This document shows positions 25,424-33,110 of a stretch of 64,000 bases of DNA, one piece after another. Made by a program: the position numbers and the translations under genes. Under the pieces are notes generated by a model. The model was not told where the DNA came from. It made no database searches and saw nothing but the letters and a program-made list of their open reading frames with translations. The stretch lies in NCBI GenBank assembly GCA_020687605.1, contig JAJEQY010000002.1:1-64000 (forward strand), written 5' to 3'. This DNA comes from Intestinimonas aquisgranensis (lineage in GTDB: Bacteria; Bacillota; Clostridia; Oscillospirales; Oscillospiraceae). Within the stretch, counting starts at the first letter, position 1. Every line of letters begins with the position of its first letter.

Positions 25424-25449
25424 CCGTAGTTAGCTATTGCTAACTACGG
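25424..25449 (-). promoter_or_regulatory. Extended DtxR-like operator of the FecBCD-cupin operon
   Basis: The 18-bp core AGTTAGCTATTGCTAACT (25428-25445) is part of a 26-bp palindrome with 11-bp perfect arms beginning CCGTAG. It lies 31 bases upstream of the binding-protein start. The -10/-35 on the minus strand are A/T-rich and not certain. Confidence 0.75.
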
Positions 25450-26270
25450 GGGTTATATTAATACAGACAATATTTTTTTGTCGGTTGCCATGGCAACGAG
25501 GTAAAAATATTGAGAAACTGATACTGTGGTCGCCGTGCAGAGAAGATGTGCGGCATCAGGAGCAGAGCCATCTAGGAAATGTGTACAGTCATGATAAAGA
25601 AGTTTCTCCAGGGATGTGGTTCTATCAGGGGCAGCCCTCTCAGTCGATATATGGCGCGAAGAACGCGGGGATGCCGGTGGGTCTGATAATGTTCTCCACG
25701 TTGCTAACGACATCGATGGAGATCTACGTAGTCCTCTCCAGAATGGAGACCATTGAGTCCCGGATAGTTACTGATGGCCACATCTTCGTCAAACGCAGAC
25801 AGAAGAAGAGACCATCAGCGCTGGCACACTGGGCCAAGGCGAAGGTGGATACCTTTTCAGCCTCATGCCGGACTTGGTTTTGGGGGAAGAAGAGATTAGG
25901 TGTGAAGTAGTTTTTTCAGCAATGCTTCCATGGCGGTTCCTTCCTAATCTGGTGTGCTATTAGATGGTAATTTGTAGCTAGTGGGACGGGCCAGCTCTAC
26001 CGCTGGTGTAGATAATGATGGCAGGATGGTCATACGCTTCCTGGCACGCAGGGTGACAGCCAGCTTTGAATGAGAACCTGGCTGAGGCGCTTATCAATGA
26101 GTCCAGCTGAGACTTCCTGCTGTCCGTGAGCAGATTGCAGGGCAATTCCATTAATTTGAATCGTGAATTTTCAGAAATTGCCGGACAGCTAAATGCAATT
26201 GTAGACGAGCACGTTTCGGGTATTTCCGACCACCTATAAATCCCTATGTATCGCTATGGAATGAGTCAAT
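25450..26270 (-). pseudogene. Decayed stretch with adenylation-domain-like remnant
   Basis: No intact gene is visible in this 0.8-kb stretch. On the minus strand near 25,980-26,160 one frame reads DHPAIIIYTSGRAGPSH before a stop. This resembles the A3 motif (YTSGTTGxPKG) of AMP-forming ligases and NRPS adenylation domains. Other frames are interrupted. On the plus strand a 40-codon frame ending FSEIAGQLNAIVDEHV also looks protein-like. The stretch separates the metal island from the conjugation genes and probably records deletions. Confidence 0.35.
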
Positions 26271-26283
26271 TAACCATATGTTT

Positions 26284-28443
26284 TTAGCAAGAGTCAATAG
26301 CGCCAGTGTTCGTCTTCAAACATTTAATACGATTATTGTAATAGACTGGCCTGCCAATGGAAGTAAAGCCCTCCAGGCCTGTCATCACCACATTATTCTG
26401 GCTGAACGCACAGTGGATGATACGGAGATTTCCGCTTTCGTCTCTGCCACCTACGATCCCCACATGCTCGTCACCGGGATAGAATACCAGATCACCTGGC
26501 TGGGCCTCATTCCAAGAGATGGGGGTACAGTAGGTGTGCTGCATGTGAGCGCCGCCGCCGTGGCCTATGACGTACTCTCCATCAGTGACATTGTAAAATA
26601 CCCAATCGACGAATCCACTGCAATCTAACCCGTAGGGCAGATAGGTTCCGGTAGTCGAGCTGCCGTCTGCCCATACCTTGGTGAGCTGTCCCCAGCGGGA
26701 GTCCCAGCCAATCACCAGGGACTTCCCGCCCCAGAAGTAGTTGACCTTGCCCACCAGTCTGCAGGCGGTCTCTACCACGGCCCGGCGCTCCGGGTCCAGG
26801 TCGGCAGGCAGATCCGCCAGCAGCTTCTTTGCTGTGGTGTCGGAGATCGTGAGATCTTCAGCCAAGGTGGCCAGCATACCGGAATTTTCCAGCAGTTCGT
26901 CCAGCGCCTCATTCTGTTCCTCTGTAAAAGAATAAAACACCCGCATATCATCCGGCGTCCTGGCGGTGATGGTCACAGTAAGTATCCGTTCTGTCCAGGC
27001 TGGGGTATCTCCAGAGGCTGGGTGCTCCACCTCTCTGGAGGAGGAGGTCAGCTTTGTCATGTCCCAGAATACTGTACGCAGGGCTTCTACATTTGCCGCA
27101 TCCAGTATTGCCACCGTTGTTCCGTCCGCTGTGCCTGCCGTCTTGGCGGCAAACACCGCCAAGATATCAGACCAGGGGGGCGGCTGTCCCTGGATCTCCA
27201 ACGTGTTATATCCACCATCCGCCTGCATACTGGAGATTTTCTCTCCCAATTCGCCGTTGATCTGCGACACCGCCTGAGCGGGAGAGACGGCTCCGGTTGT
27301 TTCATCCGACCCGGCAAAAAAGATACCCAACGGGGAGGCGAGGATGATGCCGCACAGGCAAATGACGATCACGACCGCGATCACGATGCCACCGCCTGAC
27401 GTGGCTGCGGCAGTCAGGGCTTTTGCCGCCACGATCACAGCGCGGAGCGCACGACCTGCCGCCTGTGCCGCCTGTCTGGCGCTCACACGGGCCGCTTTTG
27501 CGGCTTTCTGAGTCCGTGCCAGCCTGGCTCCCGCCTCTGCTGCACGGCGGGCCTGGCGGGCCGAGAATGCCCTTGATGGCGGTTTCCCACCTGGCTTTCC
27601 GATCCCAGCTGTCTTGCGAACGGGATGGGCAGCTTGCTTGACCGGCACGCCTCGTTCTTTTACTGCCGTTTTTGCGGTGCTGCCCATAGCCTGCCTTGAG
27701 ACCTCCGCATGAGGCTGGGGCTGCACACGAGAACCACCTGTCTGCCCGGACACCTGCCGCAGCTGTTTGCGGGCCTCTATGTCTTGTGGCCGTTTTCCCG
27801 AGGGAGGAGCTACCATGGGACCGTTCTCTCTCACAGGCAAGCGCCGTTCCAGTTTCCCGCTGCGGAGAAGGTTGCCCTGGCGCTCCCGCACAAAGGACGC
27901 TTTTCCCTGCTGCAAGGCGCTTGGCGGTGTAGCAGGCGCGGGATCGGCCTGCATCTTCAGATAGGCGTCCTTGGTCTTGGTATTTCTCTTTTGAGGCGTT
28001 TGGAGTGCGGACTGCGGCTGGGGGCGGCTTCTGCCCGCACTCTGCGCCCGGAGCGGATCTCCCGCTTCCTTTTTGCGAAGGCGGTCCTTTGGAGGCAGAA
28101 TACTGTCATCTCTTGGCTTTGCGGCTTCCGGAGTATCATGACTGCCAGGGTATCTGTCCGGGCCTGCATCCGGGGTGTGCTTTGCACCTTTCTTTCGTTT
28201 TCCAAGCAGACGCTCGGCCAGCTGCTCCGCCCGTTTGACACCGCTCACCTCGGCATCGCCCAGCTGGTCACCGCTGAAGTTATCCCGTTGGCCGTGTTGG
28301 GCCGTGTCCCGCAGCTGGCCCCGCAGGCGCTCTGTGCCATCGTCCAGCCCTCGCCGGATCAATTCCTTCGGTGCAGACTTGACCCGTTCTTTCAAAGTGT
28401 GCTGCACCTGGGGTTTCTCTTTGATTTTATCGATATATCTCAC
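26284..28443 (-). CDS. Conjugation-associated NlpC/P60 peptidoglycan hydrolase
   Basis: This 719-residue protein resembles the lytic and channel component of Gram-positive conjugation systems (Orf14-like). Residues 1-330 are basic, Pro/Gln-rich and disordered. A membrane segment lies near 345-375. The C-terminal NlpC/P60 domain carries the catalytic Cys in YGLDCSGFVDW (about 608) and His in DEHVGIVGG (about 662). It opens the cell wall for DNA transfer. The family's usual downstream genes (DUF4315, DUF4366, topoisomerase) are absent here, and the last 15 residues may be altered. Confidence 0.85.
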   Translation of the reverse strand: MRYIDKIKEKPQVQHTLKERVKSAPKELIRRGLDDGTERLRGQLRDTAQHGQRDNFSGDQLGDAEVSGVKRAEQLAERLLGKRKKGAKHTPDAGPDRYPGSHDTPEAAKPRDDSILPPKDRLRKKEAGDPLRAQSAGRSRPQPQSALQTPQKRNTKTKDAYLKMQADPAPATPPSALQQGKASFVRERQGNLLRSGKLERRLPVRENGPMVAPPSGKRPQDIEARKQLRQVSGQTGGSRVQPQPHAEVSRQAMGSTAKTAVKERGVPVKQAAHPVRKTAGIGKPGGKPPSRAFSARQARRAAEAGARLARTQKAAKAARVSARQAAQAAGRALRAVIVAAKALTAAATSGGGIVIAVVIVICLCGIILASPLGIFFAGSDETTGAVSPAQAVSQINGELGEKISSMQADGGYNTLEIQGQPPPWSDILAVFAAKTAGTADGTTVAILDAANVEALRTVFWDMTKLTSSSREVEHPASGDTPAWTERILTVTITARTPDDMRVFYSFTEEQNEALDELLENSGMLATLAEDLTISDTTAKKLLADLPADLDPERRAVVETACRLVGKVNYFWGGKSLVIGWDSRWGQLTKVWADGSSTTGTYLPYGLDCSGFVDWVFYNVTDGEYVIGHGGGAHMQHTYCTPISWNEAQPGDLVFYPGDEHVGIVGGRDESGNLRIIHCAFSQNNVVMTGLEGFTSIGRPVYYNNRIKCLKTNTGAIDSC

Positions 28444-28484
28444 CTCGATCCAGGGGGAGGGGCCTTGGCCCCTCCCTGGTTTTA

Positions 28485-30821
28485 TTACGCGGCCAAGTCA
28501 GAGGGCTTGGTGGTCATCAGTTTGTAGAGCTGCGTGTGCTTGGGGAAGGTGTCCATGAATGGAACGATGGCACTGCCGCACTTGATGAGGCCCCGCCCAA
28601 AGTCCACATTGGTGATGTAGGAGAGCTGGTTGTCGGAGATGTTCAGCAGCCGGGCCAGCTCCAGCCGGTCGGTGCTGGCCTGGTTGAGCATGACCAGGAA
28701 TTCACTGTTGGCCAGCATGGTCCGGGCCGTGTGGGACTGGAGCAGATCGTCCACATTCTGGGTCAGGCCGGTACAGCAGGCACCGTACTTCCGCACCCGC
28801 TTCCAAAGGGTGAACAGGAAGTTGGCGCTGTACTCATGCTGGAACAGCAGATAGATCTCATCGATATAGATCCAGGTATTCCGCCCCAGGCGGCGGTTGC
28901 GGGTGATTCGGTTGAGAAAGCTGTCCAGGATCACCAGCATGCCCATGGAGAGCAGCTGTTTGCCCAGCTTCCGGATGTCATAACAGGCGATGCGGGAGCT
29001 CATGTCCACATTGGTGGGTTTGGCAAAGGTGTTGAGACTGCCCTCCGTGAACAGTTCCAGGGCCAGAGCCACATCCCGCGCCTCGGCCTCCGGCTGGCGC
29101 AGCAGTTCGGCGTGAAAGTCCTGGAGTGTGGGGGCCTGGCCCCGGCAGCCGTCCCGCACATAGTCGTGGTAGCACTGTGCTGTACAGCGGTCGATGATAG
29201 ACTTCTCCTTGGCAGACAGCTTTCCGGCCCCCACAGACTGCTCACAGAGAGAAAGCAGGAACTCCGATTTCAGCACCACGGGGTTTTCACCCTCGCCGTA
29301 GCCCTGCTCCATGTCCATGGCGTTGATGTGGTTGCTGGAGGTGGCGGAGATCTCCACCACCTCGCCGCCCAGCCCTTCCACTAGGGGCCGATATTCCGAC
29401 TCCGGATCAATGATCAGGATGTCATCCTGGGTAGAGAGGGCCAGGGCGGTAATCTCCCGTTTTGCGGTAAAGGATTTGCCGGAGCCAGACACGCCCAGAA
29501 CAAATCCGTTGCCGTTGAGGAGCTGCTTGCGATCGGCAATGATGAGATTTTTACTGATGACATTCTGGCCGTAGTAGATGCCGCCCCGGTCCCGGATCTC
29601 CTGGGCTTTGAAGGGCATGAGGACAGCCAGGGCCTCGGTGGTCAGGGTGCGCAGGGCGTCGATCCGCCGCAGACCCAAGGGGAGGGCGGTGACAAGGCCC
29701 GCGTCCTGCTGCCAGTTCAGAGTGGTCAGCTGACACAAATGCTTGCGTGCGATGGACTGGAGGGTCTCTGTGTCGCTGTCCAGCTCCTCCTTGCTGTCGG
29801 CCAGATGCACCAGAGTCACCACGGCGAACATCATCCGCTGATCCCGTGTGGTTAGATCATCCAGCATTTCCCGCGTCTCTTTCCGCTGCTGCTCCAGGTC
29901 GTAGGGCACCACCGCGGAGAAGTTGTTGTTGCTGTTCTGCCGCCGCTGCCAGTTGGTGACGTTGGTCTCCACCCCCAACAGGCGGTTCTGCATCTCACGC
30001 ACGGCCTCATCGGTGGGGACAGGGATCACGTCGATGGACAGCATCATGGTGCGGTTCAGGCTGGTAAGCTCATTGATCATGGAGTCCTTGATGTAGCTGG
30101 CATACTCCTTGAGGAACATGGCCCGGCCATATTTATCGCCCATGATGAAGTGATCCTTCCGAAACTCCATGCTGTCCGGGCAGATGGTGTCCTTGAAGGA
30201 GCGTCCTGTTTTCATGCACTCCCGCAGGTCGATATGGAACCGGGACTCCTCGCCCACTCGGTAAAAGTCGTGGAGCACACGCAGCCGCTCCACCGCGTCC
30301 AACTCCTCGCAGTGGGAATCCAGGTGATTGAGCCGGGTGGTCACATCATTCATGACCCGGTCGAAGAAGGTCCGGGCCTCCTCGGGCGTTTTCTTATGGG
30401 TGGAGACGGTGACATATCGCTCCTGCACCATGCTGTTGGAGGAGTCGGTGACCTTGTCAAGCAGCATGGCGTTGTACTCCGAACGGCCTCCGTCCAGATG
30501 ATCCCCCTGGGGCGGGATCAGGATCTCCCGCTCAAAGTTGCGGCGGTTGAGCCGCTTGTTGTTGATGGTGATTTTGGTGGTAGAGCCGGTGTCCAGGGCA
30601 TTGAGTAGTTCCGAGTAGCCCAGGAACATGGACGTCTTGTCCTCTTTGGAAGCGATGGCGTAATTGATGTCGGAAAAGCGGATGGTTTTCGAGAATTTCC
30701 CGCCGAACTGGAAAAGCCCATCCGGCCAGATCCGGCGGATGGGGATGGTGTCCTGAACGGACTTTGGCACCGTAAGGTGCTCCTTGTCCTGCTTCAATGT
30801 GTTTTGAAGGGTCTTAATCAA
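28485..30821 (-). CDS. virB4: VirB4-type conjugation ATPase
   Basis: The 778-residue ATPase has an N-terminal VirB4/CagE domain and a C-terminal ATPase domain with Walker A LGVSGSGKSF (about residue 443), Walker B DDILIIDPESEY, and the downstream NTWIYIDEIYLLFQH and LTQNVDDLL motifs. It energises the type IV secretion channel. It starts at TTG, overlapping the PrgI stop by eight bases. Confidence 0.92.
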   Translation of the reverse strand: MIKTLQNTLKQDKEHLTVPKSVQDTIPIRRIWPDGLFQFGGKFSKTIRFSDINYAIASKEDKTSMFLGYSELLNALDTGSTTKITINNKRLNRRNFEREILIPPQGDHLDGGRSEYNAMLLDKVTDSSNSMVQERYVTVSTHKKTPEEARTFFDRVMNDVTTRLNHLDSHCEELDAVERLRVLHDFYRVGEESRFHIDLRECMKTGRSFKDTICPDSMEFRKDHFIMGDKYGRAMFLKEYASYIKDSMINELTSLNRTMMLSIDVIPVPTDEAVREMQNRLLGVETNVTNWQRRQNSNNNFSAVVPYDLEQQRKETREMLDDLTTRDQRMMFAVVTLVHLADSKEELDSDTETLQSIARKHLCQLTTLNWQQDAGLVTALPLGLRRIDALRTLTTEALAVLMPFKAQEIRDRGGIYYGQNVISKNLIIADRKQLLNGNGFVLGVSGSGKSFTAKREITALALSTQDDILIIDPESEYRPLVEGLGGEVVEISATSSNHINAMDMEQGYGEGENPVVLKSEFLLSLCEQSVGAGKLSAKEKSIIDRCTAQCYHDYVRDGCRGQAPTLQDFHAELLRQPEAEARDVALALELFTEGSLNTFAKPTNVDMSSRIACYDIRKLGKQLLSMGMLVILDSFLNRITRNRRLGRNTWIYIDEIYLLFQHEYSANFLFTLWKRVRKYGACCTGLTQNVDDLLQSHTARTMLANSEFLVMLNQASTDRLELARLLNISDNQLSYITNVDFGRGLIKCGSAIVPFMDTFPKHTQLYKLMTTKPSDLAA

Positions 30822-31167
30822 GTCGAATGGCCTCCTTTATCGATGAATGTTCCATGAGTTGGACATAGAGATCGTTTGAACGGAACAAGAGACGTTTGGG
30901 CATGAAAAATTCCGAGCGGATATACGCCATGAGAAAGCGTTCCAGCGTCATGCCGTTATAGGTGAAAAAACCACCCAGGGCGAATGGAAACGCGGCCAGG
31001 ATACACACCCATCCGATCTCGCCTGTTCCAAGCACCGGGTGCAGGCAAAAGTACACGGCCAGCGCCACCAGAACGGCCAGCAGGGCAAACAAAAATTGCC
31101 GCAGGGACAGGCCGAAAAATAGACTTTCCTGGTAATTCCGCACCTCTTTATTGATGCGTACCTCCAA
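30814..31167 (-). CDS. PrgI-family T4SS membrane protein
   Basis: The 117-residue protein has two central membrane helices (about 24-42 and 50-68) between a short N-terminal RINKEVRNYQESLFFGLSLR and a basic tail ending IKEAIRLD. Position and pattern match PrgI (VirB3-like) proteins, which always precede VirB4 in this class of element. It links VirB4 to the membrane. Confidence 0.82.
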   Translation of the reverse strand: MEVRINKEVRNYQESLFFGLSLRQFLFALLAVLVALAVYFCLHPVLGTGEIGWVCILAAFPFALGGFFTYNGMTLERFLMAYIRSEFFMPKRLLFRSNDLYVQLMEHSSIKEAIRLD

Positions 31168-31269
31168 GGTATCACCTCCTGCATTTCTGTTTGGTTTTCA
31201 TGGACAGACCGTTGCAAAGCCTGTCCGGCTATGGTACCATTTGCTCAACTTAGGAAGGGAGTTGAGCGT

Positions 31270-31632
31270 ATGGCATATCTGATGCTCGGGAGCGTAATGA
31301 TCTTGCTCTCCATTGTGTTCCGCCTGGCAGCGGTGTTTCGCCTGACCATCCCACTGGTTTATGCGCTGATCGTTCCCACCGTTTTTCATGAATGGTACTA
31401 TGCCAATCAAACGCTGGCCAACGTCATCTGGTATGCGCTGCTGGCGGTTGTAGTTCTGTCCTGGGTGGTCTCCCTGGTTCGGAAGGTTCAGGACATCCTG
31501 CTCCGGAGGAGAGAGGACAAGATGCTGGAACTCATCGTGCTCAACCGGATGCGGGAGGCCCAAATGTACGGGAAACCAGAAGCGGATGGCGGATATAAGA
31601 TCCAGGTGGACGACCTGTTTGACGATGATTAA
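31270..31632 (+). CDS. Small membrane protein on the opposite strand of the T4SS operon
   Basis: The 120-residue frame begins MAYLMLGSVMILLSIVFRLA after GGGAG. Three hydrophobic segments (1-20, 22-42 and 55-74) precede a basic, then acidic, coiled tail (RREDKMLELIVLNRMREAQM ... DDLFDDD). Coding character (third-position GC, clean ribosome site, no overlap with VirB genes) supports a real gene. It faces against every other gene of the transfer module, and no promoter is obvious. The family is not recognised. Confidence 0.55.
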   Translation: MAYLMLGSVMILLSIVFRLAAVFRLTIPLVYALIVPTVFHEWYYANQTLANVIWYALLAVVVLSWVVSLVRKVQDILLRRREDKMLELIVLNRMREAQMYGKPEADGGYKIQVDDLFDDD

Positions 31633-32474
31633 CCAAGCCCCATCAATTCCCGGATGATCCGGTCACTCATCTTGATGGAACCAACCAGCACCAGCATATT
31701 GAAGATCAATTCTCCAATGTAGTTCCAGACCAGCGTGGCCGGTGCTGTGGAAGCATCCCCCACAGTGGGCGGTGCGGAAGCAAACTGTGAAAAAATAACA
31801 CAGGCCAATACAATGATACAGCCCTCCAGACAGATGGCGGCATAGCTTTTAAGAAAAGCGACGCCGATGCTGCTGGAGGGCTGTCCTGCGAAACTGGCCA
31901 GGGGGATAGGCGCGATGGCGGTGGCCATGTAGAGCTTGAAAAAGCGGGAGTAAACGGTCAGGATCATAACGAGGGACAGAACCCAGATAAACAGGGAGCC
32001 CAGCAGAGTCACTGCCCAAAGGGGGATGGACTCCAACAGTCCCACGCTTTCAATGGCGGTAATGAGTTCTTCCGGCAGTGTGGTGGGCGACATGGCAGTC
32101 ATGCCGGATGCATCCATGATGGTGGAGATTGCCCCCTGGGCTATTCGGAACAGGGCGTTCATCAGCTCCATACCATAGGTCACTGCCGCCTGTGCCAGCA
32201 CAAAGCGGATAAAGCACTTGAAGGCCACCTCCGGGCGCTTAATCTCGGTAAAGCTGCCGCAGGTCTTGACTACGCCCATCACAAAAAACAGCACCAACAG
32301 AGCATAGCCAATGGCTTGCAGCGCCCCGTTGATGCTGACGATCACGCTCCAGATCCCGCCGCCTTTGAAGTCCTCCGGGGTGGTGCTGATCAGGGTCCAG
32401 ATCTCTGCGAGTTTGTCGTTCCAGGTCTGCAGGGCGGAATTCAGATTGTCTACGATCCAGTTTCCACTGCCCAT
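31629..32474 (-). CDS. TrbL/VirB6-like conjugation channel protein
   Basis: The 281-residue polytopic membrane protein begins MGSGNWIVDNLNSALQTW after AAAGGAGGTG. Helices lie near 45-70, 85-110, 150-175, 180-200 and at the C-terminus, with AIAPIPLASFAGQPSSSIG in a loop. Size, topology and position between Maff2 and PrgI match the VirB6/TrbL-like subunit of Tn1549-type elements. Confidence 0.8.
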   Translation of the reverse strand: MGSGNWIVDNLNSALQTWNDKLAEIWTLISTTPEDFKGGGIWSVIVSINGALQAIGYALLVLFFVMGVVKTCGSFTEIKRPEVAFKCFIRFVLAQAAVTYGMELMNALFRIAQGAISTIMDASGMTAMSPTTLPEELITAIESVGLLESIPLWAVTLLGSLFIWVLSLVMILTVYSRFFKLYMATAIAPIPLASFAGQPSSSIGVAFLKSYAAICLEGCIIVLACVIFSQFASAPPTVGDASTAPATLVWNYIGELIFNMLVLVGSIKMSDRIIRELMGLG

Positions 32475-32593
32475 GTTGCATCACCTCCTTTAATAAAAGA
32501 CTTGTGATTGAAAAATTGTGCTACAAATGCTATACTACACTTGGCCCCAGGAGGCACGGTAGAGAGAGCCATCGGATAGCAGGGCGACCATAT

Positions 32594-32731
32594 ATGGGGC
32601 AACTGTCACTGACTATCGCGGAGGTGTTGCCGATGGTTTCGGATTTCTTAACAGTTGCGTCTTTTACAGTTCTCATGCTGACAAAATTGTTGCTTAATTC
32701 TTGCTCTTTTACCGGCCTCTTAAATTATTAG
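32594..32731 (+). CDS. Candidate small hydrophobic peptide (45 aa)
   Basis: An ATG opens a frame reading MGQLSLTIAEVLPMVSDFLT and then a hydrophobic membrane stretch ending LLNY. The size and single helix resemble holin-like or type I toxin peptides. No strong ribosome site is present, and it lies in the otherwise empty 309-base gap between TrbL and Maff2, opposite their direction. Treat as a candidate only. Confidence 0.3.
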   Translation: MGQLSLTIAEVLPMVSDFLTVASFTVLMLTKLLLNSCSFTGLLNY

Positions 32732-32732
32732 T

Positions 32733-32767
32733 AAAATGCTGTGGATGCTGATATCCACAGCATTTTT
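32733..32767. terminator. Hairpin after the Maff2 gene
   Basis: AAAATGCTGTGGAT pairs with ATCCACAGCATTTTT. T or A runs on both sides would allow termination in either direction. Confidence 0.7.
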
Positions 32768-32783
32768 ACTTAATTTTATAATT

Positions 32784-33110
32784 TTATCCGGTAATGAGAG
32801 TGAGGATCTCCTTGGTAAAGGTGATCACAATACCGCCAGCAATGGTGAGCATGCCGTTGGCCCGCTGAGAGGGGTCGTGGCTCTTGAGGGACAGGCCCAG
32901 CTGGAGGACACCGAAGCCCAGCAGGATCAGGCCGATGGCTCGAATCAGGGAGAAGATGAACTCGGAAAGGTTGTTAACGACCGTCAGCGGATCGTCCGCG
33001 GCAAAGGCCGGGACAACCATAACGGTCAGCGCCAGAACGAGGCAGGAAAACAGGGCGTACAGTTTCCGTGCGCGGCGCTCATGCTTACGGGTGGTCAGAT
33101 CATGTTTCAT
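32784..33110 (-). CDS. Maff2-family conjugation membrane protein
   Basis: The 108-residue protein has a basic N-terminus (KHERRARK), a signal-like helix ending VVPAFA, and two further helices around NLSEFIFSLIRAIGLILLGF and GGIVITFTKEILTLI. It matches the Maff2 proteins that lie between VirD4 and TrbL in Tn1549-like elements; the VirB2-like pilin role often suggested is inference. Its ATG overlaps the VirD4 stop by four bases. Confidence 0.78.
   Translation of the reverse strand: MKHDLTTRKHERRARKLYALFSCLVLALTVMVVPAFAADDPLTVVNNLSEFIFSLIRAIGLILLGFGVLQLGLSLKSHDPSQRANGMLTIAGGIVITFTKEILTLITG

Noticed and set aside
25437..25910. 157-codon plus-strand frame downstream of the FecBCD operator
   Set aside because: It starts inside the operator, lacks a ribosome site and has no coherent domain; it is more likely chance reading of decayed sequence.
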